A DNA stretch of 64,000 nucleotides from Antilocapra americana. Taxonomy: Eukaryota > Chordata > Mammalia > Artiodactyla > Antilocapridae. This document shows positions 12,591 to 24,544 of the stretch, piece after piece. The notes under the pieces are model-generated. The model was not told the DNA's origin and made no database searches. It was given only the letters and a program-made list of their open reading frames with translations. Within the stretch, counting starts at the first letter, position 1. Every line of letters starts with the position of its first letter. Where the stretch lies: contig ML664161.1 of the NCBI GenBank assembly GCA_007570785.1, positions 9,706,211-9,770,210 of the forward strand. The letters are read 5' to 3'. The position numbers were made by a program, and so were the translations under genes.

Positions 12591-12632
12591 ACCACATCAC
12601 ACTATACCATCCCACACCATACCCTAAAATAT
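12580..12632. repeat. Degenerate CCATACCACA-type simple repeat
   Basis: Repeated ATACCATACCACATCAC-like units rich in CCATA and CCACA. An imperfect microsatellite of about 50 bp. Confidence 0.6.
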
Positions 12633-12786
12633 CAACAATGTTTATCCATTGTTGAGTCCTGGAATTATTTCCAGTTTTAATGTTCTTTTTTTTATGAACT
12701 GAGTGTTTGGGGTTGTATGCAACTTGATTTTCTAGAACAGAAGTCTGGGAGGGGACAGAACACAAGTCTTGGGTTTTGGCAATGCC

Positions 12787-12932
12787 CTAAGGTAAGAGCC
12801 CTAGAGCAGGGAATGACGATCCACTCCAGTATTCTTGCCTGGAGAATTTCCACAGATAGAAGAGCCTGGCTGGCTACAGTCCATGGGGTTCCAAAGAGAC
12901 TGAAGCGACTAAAACCTTCACTAAGGTAAGAG
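12787..12932 (+). mobile_element. Bov-A SINE monomer with 12-bp target duplication
   Basis: The body at 12799-12920 has CCACTCCAGTATTCTTGCCTGG and a TGGCTACAGTCCATGGGG region, ending in GAAGCGACTAAAACC. It is flanked by the perfect direct repeat CTAAGGTAAGAG at 12787-12798 and 12921-12932, so this is a complete independent insertion. Confidence 0.93.
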
Positions 12933-14607
12933 ATTCCCCAAACCCAGGCTAGGACTTCTTTTACCGGAATCCATTGAATTACTCTGCAGAAAGGAGGAAT
13001 CAGAAAAGAAATCCCTCAGAGGATCAAGGCGAGGCAAACACTGGAGGGTCGGAAAGCAGGCATGCGCGCTGCAGAGGTGACGGGAAAATCAAGCATGGGC
13101 GCTTCGTGTTGAGACTCCACAGTGCCAAGTGAAGCCACTTCAGGACCCTTCACATGCCATTTGATTGTTCTTACTGAGACCTAGGGCTGTGGGCGTGAAT
13201 TGGGATGGACAAGGTAGGGCGGGGGAGGATGGTGAGAAGTGGAGACGTGGGGAAGCTACCACGGAGAATTTTATCATTCTACAGAAATAATATCTTGAAT
13301 ATCACTTTTGCTATCAAAATCATATTTGACTAATGGGAGAATCAAATTTAGGCAACTTCTGTTCTTGCCAAGACTGAATTTAAGCAAACACTAGACAACT
13401 CCTGAATGGATTCCCTGGTTTATGAACTTATAAAATGGTCCTGCAGGGGTGATCAAAAGCACATGTCTCCAAGTCCTGCCTTCTTGTTAAAGTTGGAGAG
13501 TTCTACATAAACATGCTTGATGTCCCCCAAGTTATCAAGGGTCCTGAAATGTTGGGGAGAAAAGAATTATATCTGCTACAGGCTCAGAATATGATAAACT
13601 CCCTGAAAATGTACTTTGAAAACAGGTAGCAGCCCAGTTCTCACGTGTTTTATTGTCAAATTTGAGGAGTGAGAAAGGAACACCAAAACTGCTGCTTCAT
13701 AAAGATGTGTTGTCTTTCCCTTAGACATCATTTGAGAATAATTGTTTATCGAGTATCAAAAATAAAAGTCTTATCTGGGAATTTATAGTTTAGAAATAGG
13801 AGAGTCAGAGAGAGGGAATAAGAGGGAGAGAGAACAAACCTGCAAGCACAATAGCTAACAGATGCCTGGCAGTGACCAGGCAAACGACTTTAAAATAGAC
13901 TTGTTTTCTTACTCAGATTAAAAATGCCATATGACTTGTGTCTATTCAATTAACTGCTTGCTTCTCATAGCCAGTCAGGCCAGAACTTCCACCACCACTC
14001 TTTTCCTCTGCCAAGTTCCTGATTATGTGTTAAGACTGGAGGGTAGAGCGAATGCTATTTGCCTCCAGCTGATGCAGATTAATAACTGAGACACAGGAAC
14101 CATTTGGGAGAATAATGAGTCGCTTCCTGGTCTAAACGCCAGCTCCAGGCGATGGTTGACCAAACAAATACAAAATCATAAGGAGGAAAATGGAGACCTC
14201 TGCTGAATCTTCAAAGAGGACAATTTGAAATACATAAAACTGTATTTTAACAAGCAGGTGGTAATTTTATGGAACTTGTACCTTCAAGACGGGATATAGG
14301 CCAGCAACAACAATGATGACAAACCAGAAAAAGATAAAGGACTTTAAAAAGGTTGTGGAGTAAATGACACAACACAGTTCTCACTTAAAAAACGTTCATT
14401 AAACCACTGGAAAAGGGAAAAGAAATTAACATCTGCCAAATGAATTGCCTGGAAATTAAGATCCATGTTAAATAATTGAGTGATAGTTGTATTCTTGTCT
14501 CTGGTTAAATTTCAAGGGAACATTGTTGGCACTTAACATTTATGTGTAATGTCAATGTTTACTTTCATATACATAAAGCATTTATTGTGCCATGCTATTC
14601 TTCTAAA
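12933..14607. other. Intronic sequence, no recognised element
   Basis: Slightly higher GC at 13020-13260, without a CpG island. A GA-rich patch lies at 13800-13838. No coding potential or repeat family was recognised. Confidence 0.4.
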
Positions 14608-14785
14608 GGAGTTGTTCAGTTGCTAAGTCATGTTCGACTCTTTGCAACCCCATGAACTGCAGCACACTAGGCTTCCCTGTCCTTCACTATCTCCCAGAGC
14701 TTGCTTAAACTCATGTCTATTGAGATGGTGATGCTGTCCAACCATCTTATCCTTGGTCACCCCTTTCTCCTCCTGCCCTTAATAT
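14608..14785 (-). mobile_element. BovB LINE 3' end, antisense
   Basis: Runs from GTTGTTCAGTTGCTAAGTCA through a CTTCACTATCTCCCAGAGC stretch to TTTCTCCTCCTGCCC. The part beyond the Bov-A homology marks it as BovB and not Bov-A. 5'-truncated to about 180 bp. Confidence 0.85.
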
Positions 14786-15759
14786 TCTAGAGTATTAAGT
14801 ATTAATTTAAACATGACTTTCAATTCATCAAATGCATTTTTTTGGCATTTATTAGGATGAACATATGACTTTTCCACTTATTAGTCTATAAATGTGGTAG
14901 TTATATAAGTAGAATATCCTCTGGCTGAATATCCTAGAATATCCTAGGCTACTGAAACATGATTCACTCTGAGAGGCCATCTATGATGCCCCCATATAAG
15001 GTTAGATCCTCCTGTTAGGTGTCCCCATGGCACCACATACCAGACCTGCCCCAACATTTGCCCAGCCTGGAGCAAGAATACAAATGAAGTACTACATCCC
15101 ATTTGTCTAAATGTTTTAAAACTATCAATCAAGCTAGCAACTCGTTAAATAAAATATGTTCCATCCTCCTACCATGACAAATATATCCTCAAAAGCACCT
15201 GGAAAACAAGGTTCAAATTAGAATTTTCAGAGCTCTGTTCTAGAACATGGCTTTGGGGGAGAAGTGGCCCCCGCCCCTTGTCTATAGTCTGTGGGCGCTC
15301 CTCTTTCTCTTTCCCTTCCCACTCCTGCCTCCAACCGGAGCTGCCAGGGGATTTCTCTGCCTGTGTGTGGACCACTCAGACCACACATTCAGGCCTTGTT
15401 CACAGCCTTCCCCAAGCATTGTGTTTTACCTGTCCATTGCTGGGCATATAAGCACAAGCTCAACATTCAGTAAGTGGATACAGAGACATCTGCTCTGGCC
15501 CTAGGACTGGGTTTAGACCATTCGAGGAGGAAATTGTGGCATCCCTGTTACTCAGAGGAGGGTCTAGTAGGGATTGTGAGCTCCAGATGGACATGTCCAA
15601 GATATCTCACAGATATCTGCTGTCTCCTTGCCTGGTGAGAAGGGGCACTGTGGGTGGTGGGGTGGGGGGCAGAGAGAGTGTCTCTGAAACCTAGGACTGA
15701 GGCCAAAGACCCTTTCTGTCTGGGTCTAAGGGTGGTAGTGCCTTGAACCATCCTATCAT
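14786..15759. other. Intronic sequence, no supported gene
   Basis: Mixed composition with a GC-richer patch at 15240-15420 and a G-rich patch at 15652-15675. ORFs at 15247-15504 and 15548-15784 overlap on both strands and carry no recognisable domain. Confidence 0.4.
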
Positions 15760-15895
15760 AACACTTATCACAGTTTTTTCTCACTACTTTTTCTTAACTC
15801 TGTAAGCACTGTATCTATCTTGTTGATTCTTGCATCACAGGTTCCTAACATGGTACCTGGCATCAGTTCAGTATTTCTAAATATTTTTGGAATAA
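15760..15895 (+). mobile_element. L2 LINE 3' end
   Basis: Follows the L2 3' tail: CTCTGTAAGCACTGTATCTA, then TAACATGGTACCTGGCATCA and a degraded AATATTTTTGGAAT end. Confidence 0.65.
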
Positions 15896-16194
15896 AAAAA
15901 AATGCTAATCCTCTTTAAAACAGGCTACATCTTTTAAAATATATTTGTGAAATTTATAAACATTATAACATTTTAGGGCTTAATGAATAATTTTAATTAA
16001 AAGTCAAAGTTTTATAGGCTTCAGCTTTTTACTACATTGATATAAAACTGAAAATAAATAGCATACATATAATTAAAACTCATACACATAGAAACTGAAA
16101 ATTCCTTTCAAATGATAATAGAGAGAAGGGAATATTTTAAAATTTGACATGGTGTTTAGGAAGAAAATCTATATGTAGGCAGTATTCCTAACAG

Positions 16195-16480
16195 AATTCT
16201 CTATTAAGAAACTTTGAAGGATTTTAATCAGTACTAATTGGGAAATGGTTATAGTATATCAAGTTGATGAAGTATTATACTATAAGCTGATGAAATTATA
16301 ATAAGGATTAATGATAATACGAAAAATGTGTGCAACATAATTTTGAGTGAAAAAATACAATGCAAAATGTATACCACATATTTACAATAACAGTTATTTT
16401 TATGTATGAAAAAGATGGGCAAAACAGAAAAATGACAACTGCATCAAGATGGTAGAATTGCGGTTCAGATTTTTCTTTTA
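16195..16480 (+). mobile_element. L1M 3' UTR fragment
   Basis: Shows the order expected of ancient L1 3' ends: TAATTGGGAAATGGTTATAG, a TGATGAAATTATAATAAGG block, TTTTGAGTGAAAAAATACAA, and TTTACAATAACAG. Strongly diverged. Confidence 0.5.
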
Positions 16481-16749
16481 AAAATTATTTAACGATACAG
16501 CAAAGCCTCTGTCCAAAACTAAAATTTTAATAATACTAAATAAAACCATTTAGGTATGAGTAGATTTTGAGTACCAAAGGATATTTTTTTCTGTTAAATT
16601 AGTTGTTTAGTCATGCTCTATACATTGCTGTAACTTTATTTAGAAAAGCAGAGTAACCAAATTTTATACTCACACCCATATGATTATATATAGTCATATA
16701 CATAAATGTATATTTAAATATGATTCATATTAAAAAATGTTTCTTTTCG

Positions 16750-17054
16750 TTTTTTTTTAGCTGTGCTGGGACTTCGTTAATGTGCACACTTTTCTCTGGT
16801 TGTGAGTGGGGGCTACTCTCTAGTCGCGCTGCACGGGCTTCTCATTGCAGGGGCTTTTCCTGTTGTGGAGCCTAGGCTCTTGGGCACACGGACTCCATAG
16901 TTGTGGCTCCCGGGCTCTGGAGCACAGGCTCAGTAGTTGCCACACACAGGCTTAATTGCTCCGTGGCATGTGGGATCTTCCTGGATCAGGGATTGAACCT
17001 GTGTCTCCTGCTCTGGCAGACAGATTCTTTACCAATGAGCCACCAGGGAAGCCT
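16750..17054 (-). mobile_element. CHR-2 tRNA-Glu SINE, antisense, near full length
   Basis: Contains the body (GGGGGCTACTCTCTAGTCGC, GGGCTTCTCATTGCAG, CTCAGTAGTTGCC) and ends in the tRNA-derived head complement (GGGATTGAACCTGTGTCTCC, then GAGCCACCAGGGAAGCC). A T-run at 16750-16758 is the poly-A end. Many CpGs have decayed. Confidence 0.9.
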
Positions 17055-17289
17055 GAAATATATATATATATTTTACACTGATTTATATTTCTATTTTAAT
17101 ATAATTTTTATTTTTAATTTTTATATTGTTTACTGAGATAAATTTAGACACACTGGAGAAAGCCCAGAGGAAAGGAAATGTAACCTGAAAATTTCCTTAT
17201 AAAAACTAAGGACTTTTAGCCTGGAGAAGACCCAAATTATATTTCATATATGTCTTAGATACAAACTGCGGTCCTCTAGAAAAGGCCCC

Positions 17290-17385
17290 CGACATTTATT
17301 CATTTACTCACTCATTCATTCAACAAATGTTTAGGAGACTGCTATGCTTTGAGAGCCTTTGCCAGATGCTGGAGGAGTGGTGAAT
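17290..17385 (-). mobile_element. L2 LINE 3' end, antisense
   Basis: Begins with the tandem TTCATT tail (ATTCATTTACTCACTCATTC), followed by CAACAAATGTTTAGGAGACT and CCAGATGCTGGAGGAGTGG. Confidence 0.6.
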
Positions 17386-18599
17386 AGTCCTAGCAGGTCA
17401 GTGACCATGAAAGCCACTGTGATGTCCTGATGGGAGAAAGTTTAACCAGAGATGTAACAGGAAGGAAGGAAGGTTTCCGTGATTCCAGGTTAAACACTTC
17501 TCCTGGTCAGAGCTGTTTAAGGATGGACTGACAGCCTATGATGAAGTAAATTCCTTTTCAGGCTGCATAACCCACTGGCAGTGATGATGGTATTCTTAAA
17601 AGTAGATTTGTAATTGGACCAGAAGACTTTTGAACTTTGAGATTCCCTCTATCTCATGCCCAAATCAGAGACAAGTGCACCAGAGGAGACCAAAAAAGGG
17701 AAACAAGGCTCAAATTACCTGGGTAGAGAATTGGTTTGGACATAGGAGACTAGCTTACTTTAAGAGGAATAATTTTCTTCAGGTTGTGACTAGAAGTTAG
17801 AGGGGATGCTGACAGGCTGTGGAAACACATATCTTGTGTGGGGCCTTCTGTTCTCCTTTACAGGCAGGAGGCTGCATCTGATGGACCTGCAAGTTTATCT
17901 CAGCTTAGCTATTGAAATGTTCTTACCTGTGGATGCCTGAGGAAATTAGTACCTGAGAGGAAGCTTCAGGAAAAGAGCTGGGAGGCAGAGGCGGCCTCGG
18001 ACTCAACAGCTGAAATGGAGAGCATGATTGTCTGCATCAGTGACAGCCGTCAGGGGAAGTGAGGATAGGACCCATTAGTTTCTGCAGGAAATGAGCCAGC
18101 AGAGGCTCTGAAGAGGGGCATCTCTGTGACTTGAGGAAACCTGAAGAAACAGTGGTGGCAGTTTGTGTCAGGACATGAGAGGCAAGGATGAGGAGCTGTC
18201 ACTGTCAGGGGTTTTGCAGGTGAGCCTGTTGCAATCAGGAGTGAGAAAGGCACTGGTGAGTCATTGATGAGCAACAAGGAAGGGATTGGGATGCTAGCAG
18301 GAGGAAGCGGGGAGGAACTAGTAAACCGTTCCTCCTGGATTCAGCACATGTAACCCTTTCCACACAGCAGGCCCTCAGGCGTGGCTGGGTTTGTGATTTC
18401 TGACCTGCAGGTTGGACCTGTGGATTGTAATCACACCCTTTATTTTTCAGATGTACTCTTTACAAAAAGTCTTGTTGTTAATGGGTGCTGCTGAACTCCA
18501 TCAATGAAAACTCCAAAAAAAAAAAAAAAACCACGAATGAAATTCAGATTTAAAATAAAGCATATTCTTATGAATTAAGGTGCTTCCACATCACCATGT
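17386..18599. other. Intronic sequence with an A16 tract
   Basis: A run of 16 A at 18515-18530 is not preceded by a recognised retroposon. The 75-codon minus-strand ORF at 18050-18277 shows no recognisable motif. Confidence 0.4.
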
Positions 18600-18740
18600 C
18601 ATGTCACCCTGAGATCATTTCTTCACAAATCAGGAAACTGAGGCATAGAACTCACAGGGATTAGATGGGAAGGAGCCAGATTGAAAATGCAGGTTTTCTG
18701 ATTGCAGTTCCTGAATGCCATCCACTGAACTGCTACAGTG
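18600..18740 (-). mobile_element. MIR SINE, antisense
   Basis: CAAATCAGGAAACTGAGGCA is the MIR core. It is followed by a GGAGCCAGATTGAAAATGCA segment and a degraded head. Confidence 0.7.
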
Positions 18741-19976
18741 TTGTACTTGTCAAGGAAAGCAGCTGCAGTTTGTCATGCTCCTTGGCAATTTGTGCTTCTT
18801 TTGTCAGCATAGTATACAAATTGATGAATTTAACATGAGAGCAATAATCTATTAAAGCACAAGAATATGGTAAATGTAGGGATAGTGCTTTAGTTTTTCA
18901 GAAGTGTTAATGAGATAAAAAATTATGAGTGGCAAGATTGCGATCGTTACATATGTTGAGTATAAATATAATCCAGTTGGCTTCTGAGCAACTTCCTTTT
19001 AGGAATAAAGACTGCTGTCTTGCCCTTAGTCTGAATCACACTGTTGGTCTCAGGACAATTAGATGGGAGAACATTGACAACTCACCTTATGTGTTACCAC
19101 ATCAGGGGAAAAAGTTGCTCAAAGAATATGCCGTATTGATATGCATCTACTACCATCATTTCTGCACATAGAGGCTAAAATGTATTCCCTTTCTTTTTTC
19201 TTCTGACCTAGCTCATTTTTATCATTCAGTTCGTTCAGTCACTCAGTTGAGTCCAACTCTTTGAGATCCCATAAACTGCAGCATGCTAGGCCTCCCTGTC
19301 CATCACCAACTCCCAGAGTCGACCCCAACCCACATCCATTGTCTCGGTGATGCCATCCAACCATTTCATTCTCTGTCATCCCTTCTCCTCTTGCCCTCAA
19401 TCTTTCCCAGCATCAGGGTCTTTTCAAATTAGTCAGCTCTTCACATCAGGTGGCCAAAGTACTGGAGTTTCAGATTCAACATCAGTCCTTCCACTGAACA
19501 CCCAGGACTGATCTCCTTTAGGAAGAACTGGTTGGATCTCCTTGAAGTCCAAGGGACTCTCAAGAGTCTTCTCCAACACCACAGTTCAGAAGCATCAATT
19601 CTTCGGTGCTCAGCCTTCTTTATAGTCCAACTCTCACATCCATACATGACTACTGGAAAACCATAGCCTTAACTAGATGGACCTTTGTTGGCAAAGTAAT
19701 GTCTCTGCTTTTTAATATGCTGTCTAGGTTGGTCATAACTTTCCTTCCAAGGAGCAAGTGTCTTTTAATTTCATGGCTGCAATCACCATATGCAGTGATT
19801 TTAGAGCCCAGAAAAATAGTCAGCCACTGTTTCCCCCTCTATTTGCTACGAAGTGATGGGACCGGATGACATGATCTTAGTTTTCTGAATGTTGAGCTTT
19901 AAGCCACTTCTTCACTCTCCTCTTTCACTTTCATCAAGAGGCTCTTTAGTTCTTCACTTTCTGCCATAAGGGTGGT

Positions 19977-19988
19977 GTCATCTGCATA
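19977..19988 (-). other. YADD catalytic box of the BovB reverse transcriptase
   Basis: The minus-strand codons read Tyr-Ala-Asp-Asp inside FRYADDTTLMAES, the metal-binding RT motif. The catalytic box is preserved although the element is broken elsewhere. Confidence 0.9.
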
Positions 19989-20333
19989 TCTGAAGCTATT
20001 GATATTTCTCCTGGCAATCTTGATTCCAACTTGTGCTTCTTCCAGCCCAGTTTTTCTCATTATGTACTCTGCATATAAGTTAAATAAGCAGGGTGACAAT
20101 ATACAGGCTTGACGTACTCCTTTTCCTATTTGGAATCAGTCTGTTGTTCCATGTCCAGTTCTAACTGTTGCTTCCTGACCTGCATACAGGTTTCTCAAGA
20201 GGCAGGTCAAATGGTCTGATATTTCCCTCTCTTTCAGAATTTTCCACAGTTTATTGTGATCCACACAGTCAAAGGCTTTGGCATAGTCAATAAAGCAGAA
20301 GTAGATGTTTTTCTGGAACTCTTTTGCTTTTTC

Positions 20334-20750
20334 TTTCTTTCTTTTTTTTTTTATTGTTTTTGCCATACATTGTCATGATATCACCATGGGTTTACATATG
20401 CTTCCCCTCCGGAACCTCCCTCCCTCCTCCCTCCCCCCCGGGAAATCTCGCTGCACCAGTCCCGAGCATCAATCCTGGGCTGGCTATTGATTAGACACAT
20501 GAAAATTAACATGCTTCAATGCCCTTCTCCCATATCATCCCACCCTTACCCTCATCCACAAAGTCCACGAGTCTATTCTATACATCTGGGTTCCTTTTGT
20601 TGTCTCGCATGTTGGGTTCTCGTTACCGTCTTTCTAAATTCCATATATATGCGTTAATATACTGTATTGTTGTTTTTGCTTCTGGCTTACTTCACTCTGG
20701 ATAATGGGCTCCAGTTTCGTCCATCTGAGTAGAATTGCTTCAAATGAATT
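20334..20750 (-). mobile_element. 5'-truncated bovine L1 inserted in BovB
   Basis: The tail is the T/C-rich stretch at 20334-20352. Next comes TTATTGTTTTTGCCATACAT, a pyrimidine-rich 3' UTR block at 20400-20445, and the last ORF2 codons ([18 protein letters not shown]) ending at 20750. The flanking BovB reads continuously across it (CTTTTGCTTTTTC, then AATGATCCAGCGG). Any target duplication is at most about 5 bp (TTTTC). Sense is the same as the host BovB. Confidence 0.93.
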
Positions 20751-21670
20751 TTCAATGATCCAGCGGATGTTGGCAATTTGATCTCTGGTTCCTCTGCCTT
20801 TTCTAAAACCATCTTGAACATCTGGAAGTTTGTGGTTCACGTATTGCTGAAGTCTGGCTTGGAGAATTTTGAGCATTACTTTACTAGTGTGTGAGATGAG
20901 TGCAATTGTGTCGTAGTTTGAGCATTCTTTGGCATTGCCTTCTTTGGGGTTGGAATGAAGACTGACCTTTTCCAGTTCTGTGGCCACTGCTGAGTTTTCC
21001 AAATATGCTGGCATATTGAGTGTAGCACTTTCACAGCATCATCTTTTAAGATTGAAATAGCTCGACTGGAATTCCATTGCTTCCACCAGCTTTGTTTGTA
21101 GTTATGCATCCTAAGGTCTACTTGATTTCACATTCCAGGATGTCTGGCTCTGAGTGTGAGTGATCATACCTTTGTGATTATCTGGGTCATGAAGATCTTT
21201 TTTGTACAGTTCTTCTGCGTATTCTTGCCACCTCTTCTTAATATCTTCTGCTTCTGTTAGGTCCATACCATTTCTGTCCTTTATTGAGTCCATCTTTGCA
21301 TGAAATGTTCCCTTGGTATCTCTAATTTTCTTGAAGCTATCTCTAGTTTTTCCCATTCTATTGTTTACCTCTGTTTCTTTGCACTGATCACTGAGGAAGG
21401 CTTCCTTATCTCTCTTTCCTATGCTTTGGAACTGTGCATTCAAATGGGTATATCTTTCCTTTTTTCCTTTGCTTTTAGCTTCTCCTCTTTTCACAGCTAT
21501 TTGTAAGGCATCTTCAGACAGCCATTTTGCTTTTTTGCATTTCTTTTTCTTGGGGTATGGTCTTGATTCCTGTCTCCCGTACAATGTCATGAACCTCCGT
21601 CCATATTTCATCAGGTACTCTATCAGATCTAGTCCCTTTAATCTATTTCTCACTTCCACTGTATAGTCAT

Positions 21671-22619
21671 GAGGGACTTTTTATCATTAGATAGTTTAAT
21701 ATTTTCCTTATAGCCTTCTTTGCCCTTACAATTAGGGGAAATGTACCTAATGAGTAACTTTAATTTAAAAGAATGTCAGCAATAGGGGGAATAGATGCAT
21801 AAACAAATTCAGGAATGTTGGTACTTCTAATATAAAATATAATCATTTGATTTTTTAACTGGGTCTCTAACTTTACAGTCATCTTCTGCTCTCAGAATGG
21901 GTTTAGATTTAATAGGTAGAAATGAATGTCTGTTTCCCCCTTCTTATACTGGCCCCCTCTCAGTCCCTGTTCTTACAGAAGGACATTTCACATTAGGGTC
22001 ATATTGGCACTTGGTTTTCTTCATAATTACCTGTTTGTATGACTGCCCTCATTAGTAAATTTGCTAATATTTCCTCATTATGAACTGAGGTAAAGCTGTG
22101 TTTTTGCATTAGTCATTTGTGTATTAAGCCAGCCAAAAATAACATGTTTTCATTTAGACCTATCTGATGATAAGTAAAGGATAACAGGGAACAGATTAGG
22201 CACTAGAAAAATAATTCAGTGCAATGTATAAATAAAAGTTGACTTGATCAAGTAAAAGTTGAAAAAATTATATTTGTAAATTGAAAAACAAAGCTTTTAA
22301 CTTAAAATGAATTGATTTTAAAATGATGTTTGAAGACCTATTCCCCACATTTGAGAAACTGCCGATCAGGTTATTAAAGGCAGATGCAGCATAGGCAAAT
22401 TCATGGACAACTTTCCAATGTTCTTTAGGTGTTTTCTGTACATCTTACAAAACATCTTGGCTAATAAAATGTTGGCAATCTATATTTAAAAAATTTTATC
22501 CTCATTCATGAAATAAAAAATCTAGGAACTACAGCTCTAGATGATGTCATATAGCATCTCATTCTTCCTTCATTGGAACACACACCACATTTCATTTTCA
22601 TGGTTTTTTTATTTCTGAA
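21671..22619. other. Intronic sequence, no recognised element
   Basis: Starts at the BovB truncation point. AT-rich and without supported ORFs or repeats. Confidence 0.4.
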
Positions 22620-22737
22620 TGAGGATCCTCATGAAGGGAGACCCCCATGGATTTCATTCCCAGAGCCTGATGCAATGCCTGGCATAGAACAGGAACACAA
22701 TAAAATTGTGTTGAATGACATTGCATTATGCAATAAA
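22620..22737 (+). mobile_element. L2 LINE 3' end
   Basis: The L2 tail is seen in GATGCAATGCCTGGCATAGA and ACACAATAAAATTGTGTTGA, equivalent to the CCTGGCACATAGTAGG..CAATAAAT..TTGTTGAATGA end. Confidence 0.6.
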
Positions 22738-23101
22738 AATTTCCCAGAGATTAATATGTACATAATGATACTGGAAGTACAGCATGCAAGTGCCACAAGA
22801 TAAAAACCTTCAAAAGTTAAGATATTGATATTCCTCATAAAAATTCCTATGTAGCAGATTTCTTTTACATCTTGGTAATAATAGAAAGATTATCTCTTCT
22901 CATGGATCAGTATTGTTTAAAATTAGTAAATGAATTAGTTAACTAAATGAATTCCTTTTCCCTTTTTACGTTGGTTTCAAATCAGTACAGAAGAAGTTTC
23001 TTGATTTATTCTGTAAGAATAAATCAATATTCTTACTTTATTTCCTCTTTCCCATCCTACTTCATCTGTCTCTCCTCTATTTGTCCTCTTTTTCACTTGT
23101 G

Positions 23102-23278
23102 TTCAGTTCAGTTGCTCAGTCGTGTCCAACTCTTTGCAAGCCCATGAACCGCAGCATGCCAGGCCTCCCTGTCCATCACCAATTCCCAGAGTTCACCCAA
23201 ACTCATGTCCATTGAGTTGGTGATGCCATCCAACCATCTCAACCTCTGTTGTTCCCTTCTCTTCCTGCCCTCAATCTT
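23102..23278 (-). mobile_element. BovB LINE 3' end, antisense
   Basis: From GTTCAGTTCAGTTGCTCAGT through GTCCATCACCAATTCCCAGA to TTCCTGCCCTCAATCTTG. A 5'-truncated fragment of about 175 bp. Confidence 0.9.
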
Positions 23279-23789
23279 GTTACTTTGCTTTTATCTTACC
23301 TATGTTTCTTTGTATAGTAAGCTAACACTTGTGCTCTCTGGGGGTAAAATAGAATTAGGGTACTAACTGGCTCAGTCACTGATATATTGAGGCTCAAACA
23401 TACTAAGCTTGTCCTACACACTTCCATCTAATTTTGTCTGATGTTCTCACAGTAAGAATAACATCCAATTTCCCACTGAGCAGTTTACCTGGTAACTAGT
23501 TAAATAAATGAATCATAAATGTTTAAAGTCAACCCCCCTCTTGGACAATACACTCTCTATATTACATTGTAAAAAGGAAAGTAATTTTGAGCTAAAGGGG
23601 AATAATAAGTATACAGTTGTGAACATTCAGTAAATGACCATAAAAGACAGACATATATTATCTAGCAGATATATATTATTTATATATAAGCTAAAATGTA
23701 CCAGGACAGGTTTCCCTATGAAGTGATCCTAGAAACATTAGGTCTAGTCAGAAGCTTTTCAAAGGAATTTGAATGAATCTGTATCTTTT
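23279..23789. other. Intronic sequence between two BovB fragments
   Basis: No gene recognised. A short AT-rich patch lies at 23653-23692. Confidence 0.4.
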
Positions 23790-24118
23790 TGTTGTTGTTC
23801 AATCAGCTCAGTCTTGCCTGACTCTTTGCAACCCTGTGAACTCTAGGTTTCCCTGTCCTTCACCATCTCCCAGAGATTGCTCAAATTCATGCCCATTGAG
23901 TTGGTGATGTCATCCAGCCATCTTGTCCTTTGTCATCCCCTTCTCCTCCTGCCTTTAATCTTTCCCAGCATCAGGGTCTTTTCTAATGAGTCAGCTCTTC
24001 CCATCAGATGGCCAAAGTACTGGTGCTTCAGCTTCAGCATCAGTCCTTTCAATTAATAAAGGGTTGATATCCTTTAGGATTGACTGGTTTCATTTCCTTG
24101 CAGTCCAAGGGACTTTAG
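23790..24118 (-). mobile_element. BovB LINE 3' end, antisense
   Basis: A longer and older copy of about 330 bp. Landmarks are GTTGTTCAATCAGCTCAGTC, TCTTTCCCAGCATCAGGGTC, GATGGCCAAAGTACTGGTGC and CCTTGCAGTCCAAGGGAC. It continues past the AAAGTACTGG point at which the 28416 and 34301 elements leave BovB. Confidence 0.9.
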
Positions 24119-24544
24119 TTCTTTATCTTTAGCTCTAGTTAATCACAAAGGGTACTAGTAAAAGGAACATAAGCTTTTCTATTGGATCATGTATTGATAA
24201 ATACAGTATATGACTTCATGAGCTTTTTTATTTAATCAAACACCAATTTCTGTGAAATGGGAGTTGGAAGGAGAAGTGAGGATGGAATGAGCTTCTTCCT
24301 ATGATGGGCAGGCCACAGAAGTGAGTAATAGGCCCTTCATAGCCACCTCAGAACATTTCCACTTGGTTTTTCTAAATTTATTGAGCTCATATTCAGCCAT
24401 TGGTTGTAGGCATCTGTTCATTAGTGTATCCCTTTTAATGACTATGCTGTGATTTGGCTATGTTGATTATAAAATATTTGGAATACCACTCATGGTTCAA
24501 TGTAGGAATTTATTTGAAAAGTGGCTCAACTACTGAGTAGGCAG
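24119..24544. other. Intronic sequence, no recognised element
   Basis: No ORF, RNA gene or repeat family could be supported. Confidence 0.4.

Larger units (their letters stand above)
19441..21659 (-). pseudogene. BovB reverse transcriptase, fragmented ORF
   Basis: Sense order is: 21659-21111, linker (KKRWQEYAEELYKKDLHDPD); 21109-20876, WWKQWNSS..PQNWKRSVFIPTPKK; 21014-20751, LQARLQQYVNHKLPDVQDGFRKGRGTRDQ (shown in part); after the L1, 20340-20136, FCFIDYAKAFDCVDHNKLW; 20099-19899, SPCLFNLYAEYIMRKTG and FRYADD; 19647-19441, MYGCESWTIKKAEHRRIDA. The catalytic YADD is encoded at 19977-19988 and the first catalytic Asp block (YAKAFDCVDH) is intact. Frame breaks occur near 21110, 20880-21010 and 19900-19650. 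The parts on each side of the L1 would be continuous in an uninterrupted element. Confidence 0.92.
19225..21670 (-). mobile_element. BovB (RTE) LINE, 5'-truncated, split by an L1
   Basis: About 2.0 kb of BovB lies antisense. The 3' end is at 19225, with the usual GTTCAGTCACTCAGT start of the complement. The 5' break is near 21670, within the linker between endonuclease and RT. An L1 occupies 20334-20750. BovB is the autonomous partner whose 3' end is shared by Bov-A and Bov-tA. Stops and frame breaks make this copy inactive. Confidence 0.95.

Noticed and set aside
18515..18530. Poly-A tail of a processed pseudogene
   Set aside because: No transcript-like sequence, polyadenylation signal or target duplication is visible next to the A-run.
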